This document shows positions 14,913 through 22,312 of a stretch of 32,002 nt of DNA, one piece after another. This DNA is from CAG-390 sp045543615. Its GTDB lineage: Bacteria; Bacillota; Clostridia; Oscillospirales; CAG-272. Every line of letters starts with the position of its first letter. Position 1 is the first letter of the stretch. The DNA lies in assembly GCA_045543615.1 (NCBI GenBank), contig JAZPXL010000015.1:1-32002 (forward strand), written 5' to 3'. The position numbers were made by a program, and so were the translations under genes. The notes under the pieces are model-generated. The model was not told the DNA's origin. It worked only from the letters and a program-made list of their open reading frames with translations, and searched no databases.

Positions 14913-16385
14913 TCAAGCAGAAAACGTACCAACAACTCCTGCACTCGCCCATATAGACATCGCAAAGAGCGAGATGCTTAAAACAACGCCAAACGCCTTC
15001 GCTCTGCCCTCAAGTCTTTCGACAAGTGCAAGCAGAACTGCTGCCGAGATGAGCGAAATTATCGGCAGAATATCAAAAACATATCGCATATTGACTCCAC
15101 CCATACAGAAATCAGCAAAGCCAACTGCCACAGAGAGCGCAAGCGCACCCCAAACCACGAAATCACGGGCTCTGTCGCTCTTCCCTCTCTCACGGTCAAT
15201 CTTCATCACACTTGAGTAGAGCAGAATCCCGACAGGCAGACCGTAGCCAAATATTCCACAGGTCTTATCAGCGTAGAAATATCTCTGATTGTCAGGCAGT
15301 ATCAGATTGCGTGTGGCAACAAGATACGGTGCTGTATCCTTAAAGAAAAGTGGACAGAGGAAATATGAGAAGAGCGATGAGAAAATATAGCGAAAATCGA
15401 TGGTGTTCTTCGACACATCGCTAACCGTCAGCTGATAATTCGCTCCAAAGTCAAAGGGAGAATTAAAACGAGCGGCATTATACCACATAACGAACACAGC
15501 ACCACCGATAAGCACCAAGGCAAACGGTGCAACTGTTGCCACTATCTTACCTGCGCTCTCCCTTGGACGCTTAAAGAGATACTCAAAGAATATCGGAAAA
15601 ACTGCAAGCGATAGCAGGGCAACGGTCGGCCTTGAGCAAACCGTAAGCACAAGCATAATTGCCGCCAAGGCAAGCAGGACACTGCGCAGCCACACCACAC
15701 GAGAGCGCATAGCACGAAACGAGAAGAAGACGAACGCCATAAAATACGCCTGTGCAGACAGAACGGCGATATAGTAAATATCCGAGCAAAGCACCCCAAG
15801 ATATACGCTGCTTGCGTACACAACAGCCGCCGCACCAATAACGAAAAGAAAGAGATTTGGCTTTTCGGTAAACCTGAGGACTACCTCTCTGTATGCAAGC
15901 ACCGTTGTAATTATTGCAGTTATTGCAAGAATAAGACAGGTTAGCGGCACGTTTGGAAGCTTATCTGTAAACGCATACGTTGGATAGTAAACCGTAAGCA
16001 GAGGTGCTACTCCAAAATAAGAATAGTATCTGCCCTCAAAATACGCGTGATCCCAAAGATATTTTGCGCCCGATGCATCACGCTCGCCTCTGTCATAGAC
16101 GTTCTCAAGCGTCTCAAGACGGCTGTCGGGAACTATGTCGAGATGAAGCTGTCCCTTTTCCCACGCATCAAACTGCTTTATATATTGGTCTGCATAGTAA
16201 ATATCGTCAGGCGTGTAGTCAACAAGCTTTCGCTCCTTTTCGGTGCCACTAAACGCCCCACAGATGAGTATGACAACGACAAGCAAAAGAAGTATGTTCT
16301 GCACTAAATCTCCTTTTTTGTAGGGTATGTCAAATGCAGAAAACAGCTTTAAAAGCTTAGTCCGGAATGTATTTAGCAAATTCAT
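14913..16385 (-). CDS. Polytopic membrane protein, GT-C glycosyltransferase-like
   Basis: A 490-residue protein with about ten to eleven hydrophobic helices and a large extracytoplasmic loop after the first helix (residues about 48-130). That loop holds acidic and aromatic residues (DDIYYADQYIKQFDAWEKG) and the segment YYSYFGVAPLL. The overall plan of first helix, long loop with acidic residues, then a helix bundle resembles GT-C membrane glycosyltransferases (ArnT/PMT-like) that use polyprenyl-phosphate sugars, but I see no decisive catalytic motif, so this is inference. CGGAGAT precedes the ATG. The first 29 nt overlap the end of the upstream small membrane-protein gene, implying translational coupling. 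The fumA start lies 11 nt after its stop. Confidence 0.6.
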   Translation of the reverse strand: MNLLNTFRTKLLKLFSAFDIPYKKGDLVQNILLLLVVVILICGAFSGTEKERKLVDYTPDDIYYADQYIKQFDAWEKGQLHLDIVPDSRLETLENVYDRGERDASGAKYLWDHAYFEGRYYSYFGVAPLLTVYYPTYAFTDKLPNVPLTCLILAITAIITTVLAYREVVLRFTEKPNLFLFVIGAAAVVYASSVYLGVLCSDIYYIAVLSAQAYFMAFVFFSFRAMRSRVVWLRSVLLALAAIMLVLTVCSRPTVALLSLAVFPIFFEYLFKRPRESAGKIVATVAPFALVLIGGAVFVMWYNAARFNSPFDFGANYQLTVSDVSKNTIDFRYIFSSLFSYFLCPLFFKDTAPYLVATRNLILPDNQRYFYADKTCGIFGYGLPVGILLYSSVMKIDRERGKSDRARDFVVWGALALSVAVGFADFCMGGVNMRYVFDILPIISLISAAVLLALVERLEGRAKAFGVVLSISLFAMSIWASAGVVGTFSA

Positions 16386-16848
16386 TTTTTATCTCCGTAA
16401 AGCTACTAAATCCATAAATTTTGAACACATCGGGCGTTGTAACATAACCCTCTGATTTTTCATAGTTCTCACGGCTTATGCCGGAAAACTCAATATGACC
16501 TGCTCCGAAGAGCTTCTCGATGGGATTTTGCTTAATTACAAAATATGAAAAATTCGACACAATGAAGGTTGCGCTGACGGTTATTGTGCGATTCCTGCTG
16601 ACCCTCTCGCTTATCTTCATTTCAAATGTCAGCCGACCATTCTCGTCAATAAGCTTTTTTGGCATATGCCTCAGCTCAGATATCACAATAATGGCAGGAA
16701 TTACAAGTAAAGCCAACATCTGTGGCAGCTCTCTGAACAGAAGAACGCCGATGCCGACAAAAAACAATACACTCAGCAAGACCTTTGGTCTTAGCAATGC
16801 AAAAAAACGGTTTAACTTGTATGTCTTTTCTTCGCTCTCTCTATCCAT
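16357..16848 (-). CDS. Small membrane protein with PH-like C-terminal domain, unknown function
   Basis: A 163-residue protein. Residues about 22-38 and 44-58 are two closely spaced hydrophobic helices forming a membrane hairpin. The remaining about 100 residues look like a beta-rich cytoplasmic domain (KLIDENGRLTFEMKISERV, then RTITVSATFIVSNFSYFVIK), a layout seen in bacterial PH-like (YcxB/YdbT-type) proteins. The resemblance is structural only. AAGGGGG precedes the ATG and a consensus promoter lies just upstream, so this is the first gene of the four-gene operon with the GT-C-like protein and the two fumarase subunits. No function can be assigned. Confidence 0.6.
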   Translation of the reverse strand: MDRESEEKTYKLNRFFALLRPKVLLSVLFFVGIGVLLFRELPQMLALLVIPAIIVISELRHMPKKLIDENGRLTFEMKISERVSRNRTITVSATFIVSNFSYFVIKQNPIEKLFGAGHIEFSGISRENYEKSEGYVTTPDVFKIYGFSSFTEIKNEFAKYIPD

Positions 16849-16874
16849 CGTAAAGCCCCCTTTCGTTTTTTATA

Positions 16875-16903
16875 ATTATACCACCACCGTAGGCGTTTGT
16901 CAA
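16875..16903 (-). promoter_or_regulatory. Consensus sigma-A promoter of the membrane-protein/fumarase operon
   Basis: On the minus strand TTGACA (16898-16903), a 17-nt spacer and TATAAT (16875-16880): full consensus at both boxes, 27 nt upstream of the ATG at 16848. Confidence 0.88.
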
Positions 16904-16935
16904 CAAAGCCTTGCGCTTTGGAGCAAAAAACAAAA

Positions 16936-16959
16936 AGAGCGTTGCCAAAGCAACGCTCT
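16936..16959 (-). terminator. Terminator of the ami operon
   Basis: On the minus strand AGAGCGTTGC, a TTTG loop and GCAACGCTCT are followed by TTTTTGTTTTTTG. The stem starts five nucleotides after the stop of the ApbE-like gene at 16964-16966. Confidence 0.92.
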
Positions 16960-16963
16960 CTTT

Positions 16964-18223
16964 TCAGGCTTCAAGCTTTTTTGCGGTGTAGCTTATCTCG
17001 CCGTCGCTGTAAAGATCGACAAGAGAAACATCCCCGTGATTGTATATAAGCGTGTCGCCTTCGCCCCAGACGCACATAATGCCGCTATCTGCCGCATCCA
17101 TAAGTGCGCCATCGTCAAGGCTGTCGCTGACGTATATGTCCCAAAGCGCAAGTGCAATATCGGCACATCTGAGAGAGTGTGAATATGCCACAATATTGTC
17201 AGTCGAGCTTTTATACATTCCGTCAGATACGTCAACGTAGGGCGTAACCTCCCCACCTTTTGAATTGGTGGAGTAGAAATATGAGTCGCTCTCGCCCATC
17301 GGATAATTTCTCATCGTCACCACAGCCGTTCTGCCCTTGTACTCAAGAGTCGCTGCACGATAAATATTATTATCCGCACGGTCGAAAATGTTGTAATAAA
17401 ACGTGTTGTCGCCGTCATCAAGATTGCGCACATAGCCGTCAAAGCTTGTAATGTTTCCGAGGGTGTACCCCTTATCTATCAGCTCGTCAGCCATATAATC
17501 AATGATGAAAGCATTCTTAAGCCTGAAGAAATCAACAAAAACCGTGATCCCCTCTTCCTCGGCAAAGCTCAAATATTCGTCCGAAAGAACAAGCTTTACC
17601 TTGTCAGGCTCGCTAAATTCAAGTGAAATATGCTCACTTGATGAGGCAAATTGTGCCATTGTCCGATAATACTCTGCCATCTCGCTGTTTTCGCTCGGAT
17701 CCATCTCGACACCACCAAAGGTTGTGTCATAGATAAGCATCTGAGTGCGATAGTCATCAAGTATTGCACCGAGATAAATCTGTCTGCCTGCTTCGTGCGC
17801 CGTCTTAAGCGAGTGGTACAAAAGCTCGTCAACCTCAATCTCCTCACCGGGATGGAGATTTATTGTCGCAAGATTGTTCATACCCGACGCCTCTGTATGC
17901 GCGTCGAACAGGTGTGCAGCATAGGATGTCATTCTGCCGTAGAGTATCGACAGCTCCCTTTGGTCCTCGTCAGGCGAGGCCTCAGCTCCACCAATATAAT
18001 AATTGAACACAAAATCTCCCGATATCTCGTTTGGATTTTCGCACTCAATGGTCTTCCAGCCCGGCTCTGTCACCAGAATCGAAAACAGGAAAACTGAAAA
18101 TGAAATGACGGCTATCAGAATAAATATCGCTGTCAGTATAATTCGCTTCTTGCTCTCGCCCTCGCTAAGCTCAATCCTCTTGACAGGTCGAGCACCGACA
18201 GGCCTTCTATCGCCGGACGCCAT
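16964..18223 (-). CDS. Membrane-anchored, degenerate ApbE-like (FMN transferase superfamily) protein
   Basis: A 419-residue protein with a basic N-terminus, one transmembrane helix (about 28-50) and a large extracytoplasmic domain. The domain follows the order of ApbE FAD:protein FMN transferases. HLFDAHTEASGMNNLATIN (104-122) fits the conserved substrate loop, IEVDELLYHSLKTAHEAGR (129-147) the following helix, and LGAILDDYRT its end. VDFFRLKNAFIIDYMADEL (230-248) stands where ApbE has DxGGxxKGxxxD. CADIALALW (353-361) stands where it has the Mg-binding ADALxT. The Gly-Gly and Lys of the first motif and the Thr of the second are lost, so transferase activity is doubtful. It starts 6 nt after amiF with no good ribosome binding site, so it is probably coupled to it. 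The family assignment is my reading of motif order. Confidence 0.6.
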   Translation of the reverse strand: MASGDRRPVGARPVKRIELSEGESKKRIILTAIFILIAVISFSVFLFSILVTEPGWKTIECENPNEISGDFVFNYYIGGAEASPDEDQRELSILYGRMTSYAAHLFDAHTEASGMNNLATINLHPGEEIEVDELLYHSLKTAHEAGRQIYLGAILDDYRTQMLIYDTTFGGVEMDPSENSEMAEYYRTMAQFASSSEHISLEFSEPDKVKLVLSDEYLSFAEEEGITVFVDFFRLKNAFIIDYMADELIDKGYTLGNITSFDGYVRNLDDGDNTFYYNIFDRADNNIYRAATLEYKGRTAVVTMRNYPMGESDSYFYSTNSKGGEVTPYVDVSDGMYKSSTDNIVAYSHSLRCADIALALWDIYVSDSLDDGALMDAADSGIMCVWGEGDTLIYNHGDVSLVDLYSDGEISYTAKKLEA

Positions 18224-18229
18224 CTAAAC

Positions 18230-19543
18230 TCAGACGAGGGTCAGGAGCAACAGCAATCCAAAGAGCAGAAGCAGTCCACCACATACTCCAAGTCCAACAA
18301 GCGCACCCTTGCGACAAGCCTTGAAGTTTCTGATGTGGTTCTTCTTCTTGAAGATTGCACCGGCAATAAGTCCGGGAATGGGAAGAAGGAAGGACAGGAA
18401 TGAATACCACTTGCTTCCTGTATCGTGAATGGGAGCATTGAGTATCTCCTCGCTGATAACAGGCTCGTCGACTGTGGTTGCAACCTCCTCTTCGCCCTCT
18501 TCTCTGAAGTGAACGGACTTAACCTTCTCTCCACTTTCACGAATTCTCGTGTACTCCTCGATCTCTGCCTTGTTACCGTATACATAGTGGTTGTGACCAA
18601 TGCAAACAAGCTCGGGCTTGTCTGTGCTGTAATCGTGTACGGAGGGATCGTATGTGAAGAGCACCTTACTCTTTTCAAGCTGAGGATCGGGAATCGGAAT
18701 TGCCGAAATGAGTGAACGTGTGTACGGATGGAGAGGATAATCGAAAAGCTCCTCTGCATCTGCAATCTCAACGATATCACCCTTGTAGATAACACCGATA
18801 CGGTCGGAAATAAATCTTACGATGGACAGGTCGTGTGCAATGAAGAGATAGGTGATGTTTCTCTCTGCCTGGAATTTCTTGAGCAGATTGAGCACCTGTG
18901 CTCTGATAGATACGTCAAGTGCAGAAATAGGCTCGTCTGCAATAACAAGCTCAGGCTCCATAACCATAGCTCTCGCAAGTCCGATTCTCTGTCTCTGTCC
19001 ACCGGAGAACTCGTGTGGATAACGTGTCAGATGCTCAGGAAGAAGTCCAACTGCCTCAATCATCTCCTCAACCTTTCTTACTCTGTCCTCTTCGTTTTCA
19101 AAGAGGTGGAAGTTGTAAAGTCCCTCGGAAATGATATAATCTACCGTTGCACGCTCGTTGAGCGATGCGGCAGGATCCTGGAATACCATCTGGATGTTTC
19201 TGATAACCTCACGGTCGAGCGAACGGGGTGTCTTGCCCGAAATGCGAACACCCTTATAAAGGATCTGTCCTGCACTACACGGATTAACTCTGATAACGGC
19301 ACGGCCTATCGTGGTCTTGCCCGAGCCCGATTCGCCAACAAGCGAGAATGTCTCGCCCTTGTAAATGTCAAATGTTGCGTTCTTTACCGCCTTTACAGCT
19401 CGGTCACCCTTGCCAAAGGAGATATCAACGCCTCTGAGTGAGAGCAGTATTTCTCTGCCGCTTTCATCAATAGGGCCGTGCTCCGGCAGATGCGCTGCCG
19501 ACTTTACAGCCTGCTCTCTTGCGGCCTTGTCTTTCTTAGACAC
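18230..19543 (-). CDS. amiF: Oligopeptide ABC transporter ATP-binding protein AmiF/OppF with C-terminal membrane extension
   Basis: 437 residues from a GTG at 19543. AAGGAGGG lies 7-8 nt before this GTG, and the earlier ATG at 19573 lies inside amiE upstream of that site. Residues about 31-330 are a complete OppF/AmiF ATPase: Walker A GESGSGKT (70-77), Q-loop Q122, signature FSGGQRQR (179-186), Walker B LVIADEP (199-205), H-loop His237. The family's C-terminal dipeptide/oligopeptide region includes HPYTRSLISAIPIPDP. Known AmiF proteins end near residue 330 (about 308 aa). This one continues with an acidic linker and two strongly hydrophobic helices (about 380-398 and 413-436), so the ATPase would be tied to the membrane by itself. 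It pairs with AmiE as a heterodimeric motor. Confidence 0.92.
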   Translation of the reverse strand: MSKKDKAAREQAVKSAAHLPEHGPIDESGREILLSLRGVDISFGKGDRAVKAVKNATFDIYKGETFSLVGESGSGKTTIGRAVIRVNPCSAGQILYKGVRISGKTPRSLDREVIRNIQMVFQDPAASLNERATVDYIISEGLYNFHLFENEEDRVRKVEEMIEAVGLLPEHLTRYPHEFSGGQRQRIGLARAMVMEPELVIADEPISALDVSIRAQVLNLLKKFQAERNITYLFIAHDLSIVRFISDRIGVIYKGDIVEIADAEELFDYPLHPYTRSLISAIPIPDPQLEKSKVLFTYDPSVHDYSTDKPELVCIGHNHYVYGNKAEIEEYTRIRESGEKVKSVHFREEGEEEVATTVDEPVISEEILNAPIHDTGSKWYSFLSFLLPIPGLIAGAIFKKKNHIRNFKACRKGALVGLGVCGGLLLLFGLLLLLTLV

Positions 19544-19556
19544 TGTCTCTCCCTCC

Positions 19557-21305
19557 TTAAATGTTGTATGCACGAAGCATCTTTTCGTGAATGTTCTGAA
19601 TAATTTCAGGCTTCTCTACCTTCGGTGCTCTTGGGTCAAGCAACCAGGTCTTTGCATAATGTGTATCGGTTATGCGGAAGAGGGGTGGCTCTGCAAGAGT
19701 ATCAATCTTCAGGCAGTAGGGGTTTCTGGGTGCAAACGCATCTCCCACAATTCTGTTGTAAAGGGAAGGAGGTGTACCCGAAATCGAATAAAGCTTTGTG
19801 TTTCTCTCAGCAAGCTGAGGCATTGAGGAAAGGAGTGCCCAGGTGTAGGGGTGACGGGAGTCATAGAAGACCTCCTCAACTGTTCCGATCTCAACAACCT
19901 GTCCTGCGTAAAGAACAGCTACACGGTCAGCGATGTTTGCAACAACGCCAAGGTCGTGTGTAATAAATACGATTGTGTAGTTGAATTCCTTCTGAAGATC
20001 CTTGAGCAGCTTGAGAATCTGCGCCTGAATTGTAACGTCAAGTGCCGTTGTAGGCTCGTCACAAATGAGGATCTTGGGCTGACAGCACAGAGCAATCGCA
20101 ATAACAATTCTCTGTCTCATACCACCGGAATACTGGAAAGGATAATCGTCAAATCTCTTCTCAGGGTTAGGAATACCAACCTTGTACATAAGCTCAAGCG
20201 CACGACGGCGAGCTTCAACCTCGCTGCACTGCTGATGCTTGAGAATAATGGATGTGATCTGCTTGCCTATTGTAACTATGGGGTTGAGCGAGGTCATAGG
20301 ATCCTGGAATACTGTTGCAATTCTCGTTCCTCTGATCTTTGTCCAGTCACGGCTGTCCTTGATCTTTGCCAGGTTGAGCACGCAAACACCGTAGAGCATC
20401 TGCTCGTTCTCACCAACATATCTTACACGGAAAACAACATTGTCAAATACAGCGTTTCTCTCGTCCTCATTGTCAAGGTCAACACCGAGAGTCATCGCCT
20501 TCTTCATAGCCTCGCAGAGAAGCTTGATGCACTTGTTTCTCTTTCTTGCGCCAAATCGACCAACCGAGAGGTAGATTTCCTTTGCGATAATAACATTTCT
20601 CTCGTGTGTCTCGGGAGAAATCTCGCCACTGATAAGTGCCTCATACTCTTCCTTCAGAGCCGCCATCTGTGCCGCAAAAGACTCAAGATAAGCTGTGTCG
20701 TTCTTAACTTCAGCCTTGTGAGCAGTTACGGTCTCCTTGTACTTGCGCTTTCTTGCCTCAATCTCGGCGTCAAGAGCTGCAATCTCAGCGGAAACAGCCT
20801 TGTATCTCTCCTTTTCCTTGGAGGAGTCGATAGTCTGCTTCTGGTTGAACAGCTCGGTGCGTCTGAATGTAAGCTCGGAAAGCTCAGCCTCAAACGCTGC
20901 CTCGTCCTCAGCACTCATTGTCTCACGCTGACGACGCTCAGACTCAAGATTCAGTATCTGCTGATAAACAGAGGCACCAAGCTCAAGTCTTGAATATCTG
21001 TCAAGCTTATCGGTAATTGCAGAAATGCGTGTGCGTGCAGAAGCACTCAGCGCAACATTTGTCTCAGCAAGCTCGTCATCGTTGAAAATGATCGAGCCGT
21101 GGCTGATGTAGCCGTTGGCATCAAGCATACCTGCAAAGGTCTTGGTAAGAACCGACTTACCCGAGCCGGACTCACCAACAATTGCAATAGATTCGTTTTC
21201 GTAGAGGTCAAGTGATACGCCACGAATAGCTGTGAGTGTTCTGCCACGCACGCTGAAGTTAACGCTGACGTCCTTGATTGACAGCAAAACCTTCTTTTCT
21301 TCCAT
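19557..21305 (-). CDS. amiE: Oligopeptide ABC transporter ATP-binding protein AmiE/OppD with large coiled-coil insertion
   Basis: 582 residues where AmiE/OppD proteins have about 340-360. Walker A GESGSGKS is at 44-51, the Q-loop VFQDP at 332-336, signature YSGGMRQR at 392-399, Walker B ILICDEP at 412-418 and the H-loop His at 450. The C-terminal peptide-transporter region with its Cys (GTPPSLYNRIVGDAFAPRNP, Cys531) is intact. All ATPase motifs are present, so it should be active. Between residues about 82 and 318, before RDWTKIRG, sits an insertion. Its first part (about 120-225) is charged and Ala/Glu/Lys rich and probably coiled coil; its second part is more globular. GAGGGGG precedes the start. 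amiF follows after 13 nt. Confidence 0.92.
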   Translation of the reverse strand: MEEKKVLLSIKDVSVNFSVRGRTLTAIRGVSLDLYENESIAIVGESGSGKSVLTKTFAGMLDANGYISHGSIIFNDDELAETNVALSASARTRISAITDKLDRYSRLELGASVYQQILNLESERRQRETMSAEDEAAFEAELSELTFRRTELFNQKQTIDSSKEKERYKAVSAEIAALDAEIEARKRKYKETVTAHKAEVKNDTAYLESFAAQMAALKEEYEALISGEISPETHERNVIIAKEIYLSVGRFGARKRNKCIKLLCEAMKKAMTLGVDLDNEDERNAVFDNVVFRVRYVGENEQMLYGVCVLNLAKIKDSRDWTKIRGTRIATVFQDPMTSLNPIVTIGKQITSIILKHQQCSEVEARRRALELMYKVGIPNPEKRFDDYPFQYSGGMRQRIVIAIALCCQPKILICDEPTTALDVTIQAQILKLLKDLQKEFNYTIVFITHDLGVVANIADRVAVLYAGQVVEIGTVEEVFYDSRHPYTWALLSSMPQLAERNTKLYSISGTPPSLYNRIVGDAFAPRNPYCLKIDTLAEPPLFRITDTHYAKTWLLDPRAPKVEKPEIIQNIHEKMLRAYNI

Positions 21306-21319
21306 TTTGCCGCCCCCTC

Positions 21320-22309
21320 TTACATATGTGTTCTCGGGTCGGAGGCGTCACCGAGGTTCTGACCTACAACATAGAGAACAATTGTGATGATGGATGCAAC
21401 TGCAACAGGACACCAGAACTCAAACTCCCAACCGGGTGTTACCATTGCGTCCTGTGCCGCCTCAATAAGCTTACCCAAGGACATATCCTTAAGTCCCATT
21501 CCGATGTAGGAAAGGAATACCTCGTAGGAAATGTAGGAGGGAATTTCCGTTGCAAGAAGTGTTACGATAACGGAGGTCATAAAGGGAAGAATGTTCTTGG
21601 TCGCAATTCTGAAAATAGGTGTGCCAAGGCAACGTGACGCAAGATTGTACTCACGGTCACGAATGATAATAACCTGCGTTCTGATGAAGTATGCAATACC
21701 AAGCCAACCCGTGATGGTCAGCGCAAATACCATACTCCAGAAGTTTGCTGACATAATCAGCACTATTACGGAGATAAGCAAAATATAGGGAATGTTACCT
21801 ATAATATTGTAGACCTCCATCATTACAATGTCGACCTTCTTGGAGAATCCCCAAATAGCACCGACAACAACGCCAACCGTCATATTGATAGCAGCACAGA
21901 TAAGTGCGAGAGTGATGGAAATGCTTGAGCCGTACCATACGCTGTCGAATGTGGATTCGCCCGACTTACCACTACCAAATATCCACTTAAGCTCAAAGCC
22001 GAACTTCTCAATGGCCTGTGAAGGAGTCAGATGCTTGGAGTCCGAAACAAGAAGATTGATAAAAGGATCTTTGTCAGCATCGTAGCCTATCACCATCGGA
22101 TAGATGTATGTGAACAGGAGAATTACGCCGAGAATGGCGAGAATTACAATGTTGAGCTTGTTACGGAAAAATACACGAAATACGGAATGCCAGTAGGAAT
22201 ATCTCGGTGCAGTGATCTTCTCTGAATCGAGAGTATTGTTGTCAACACGACTGAACAGCTCTTCTTCCGACATATTGAATTCTTCAAGACTAATCAATTC
22301 TTCAGTCAT
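21320..22309 (-). CDS. amiD: Oligopeptide ABC transporter permease AmiD/OppC
   Basis: A 329-residue permease of normal AmiD/OppC length. A cytoplasmic N-terminal tail of about 50 residues is followed by the first helix (NIVILAILGVILLFTYIYP), an extracytoplasmic loop, and the five-helix BPD_transp_1 core beginning at about SVWYGSSISITLAL. The EAA loop that contacts the ATPases is at ASRCLGTPIFRIATKNILP (about 227-245). The end, NLGDASDPRTHM, is the conserved OppC/DppC C-terminus (GDxLRDxLDPR-like). The start lies 3 nt after the amiC stop, with GGAAG inside the end of amiC as ribosome binding site. It forms the translocation pore with AmiC. Confidence 0.94.
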   Translation of the reverse strand: MTEELISLEEFNMSEEELFSRVDNNTLDSEKITAPRYSYWHSVFRVFFRNKLNIVILAILGVILLFTYIYPMVIGYDADKDPFINLLVSDSKHLTPSQAIEKFGFELKWIFGSGKSGESTFDSVWYGSSISITLALICAAINMTVGVVVGAIWGFSKKVDIVMMEVYNIIGNIPYILLISVIVLIMSANFWSMVFALTITGWLGIAYFIRTQVIIIRDREYNLASRCLGTPIFRIATKNILPFMTSVIVTLLATEIPSYISYEVFLSYIGMGLKDMSLGKLIEAAQDAMVTPGWEFEFWCPVAVASIITIVLYVVGQNLGDASDPRTHM

Positions 22310-22312
22310 GTC

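Noticed and set aside
19851..20993. Long plus-strand frames opposite amiE and amiF (also 18728-19441)
   Set aside because: Antisense shadows with Leu/Asn/Cys-rich low-information sequences; the minus strand encodes unmistakable ATPase motifs.
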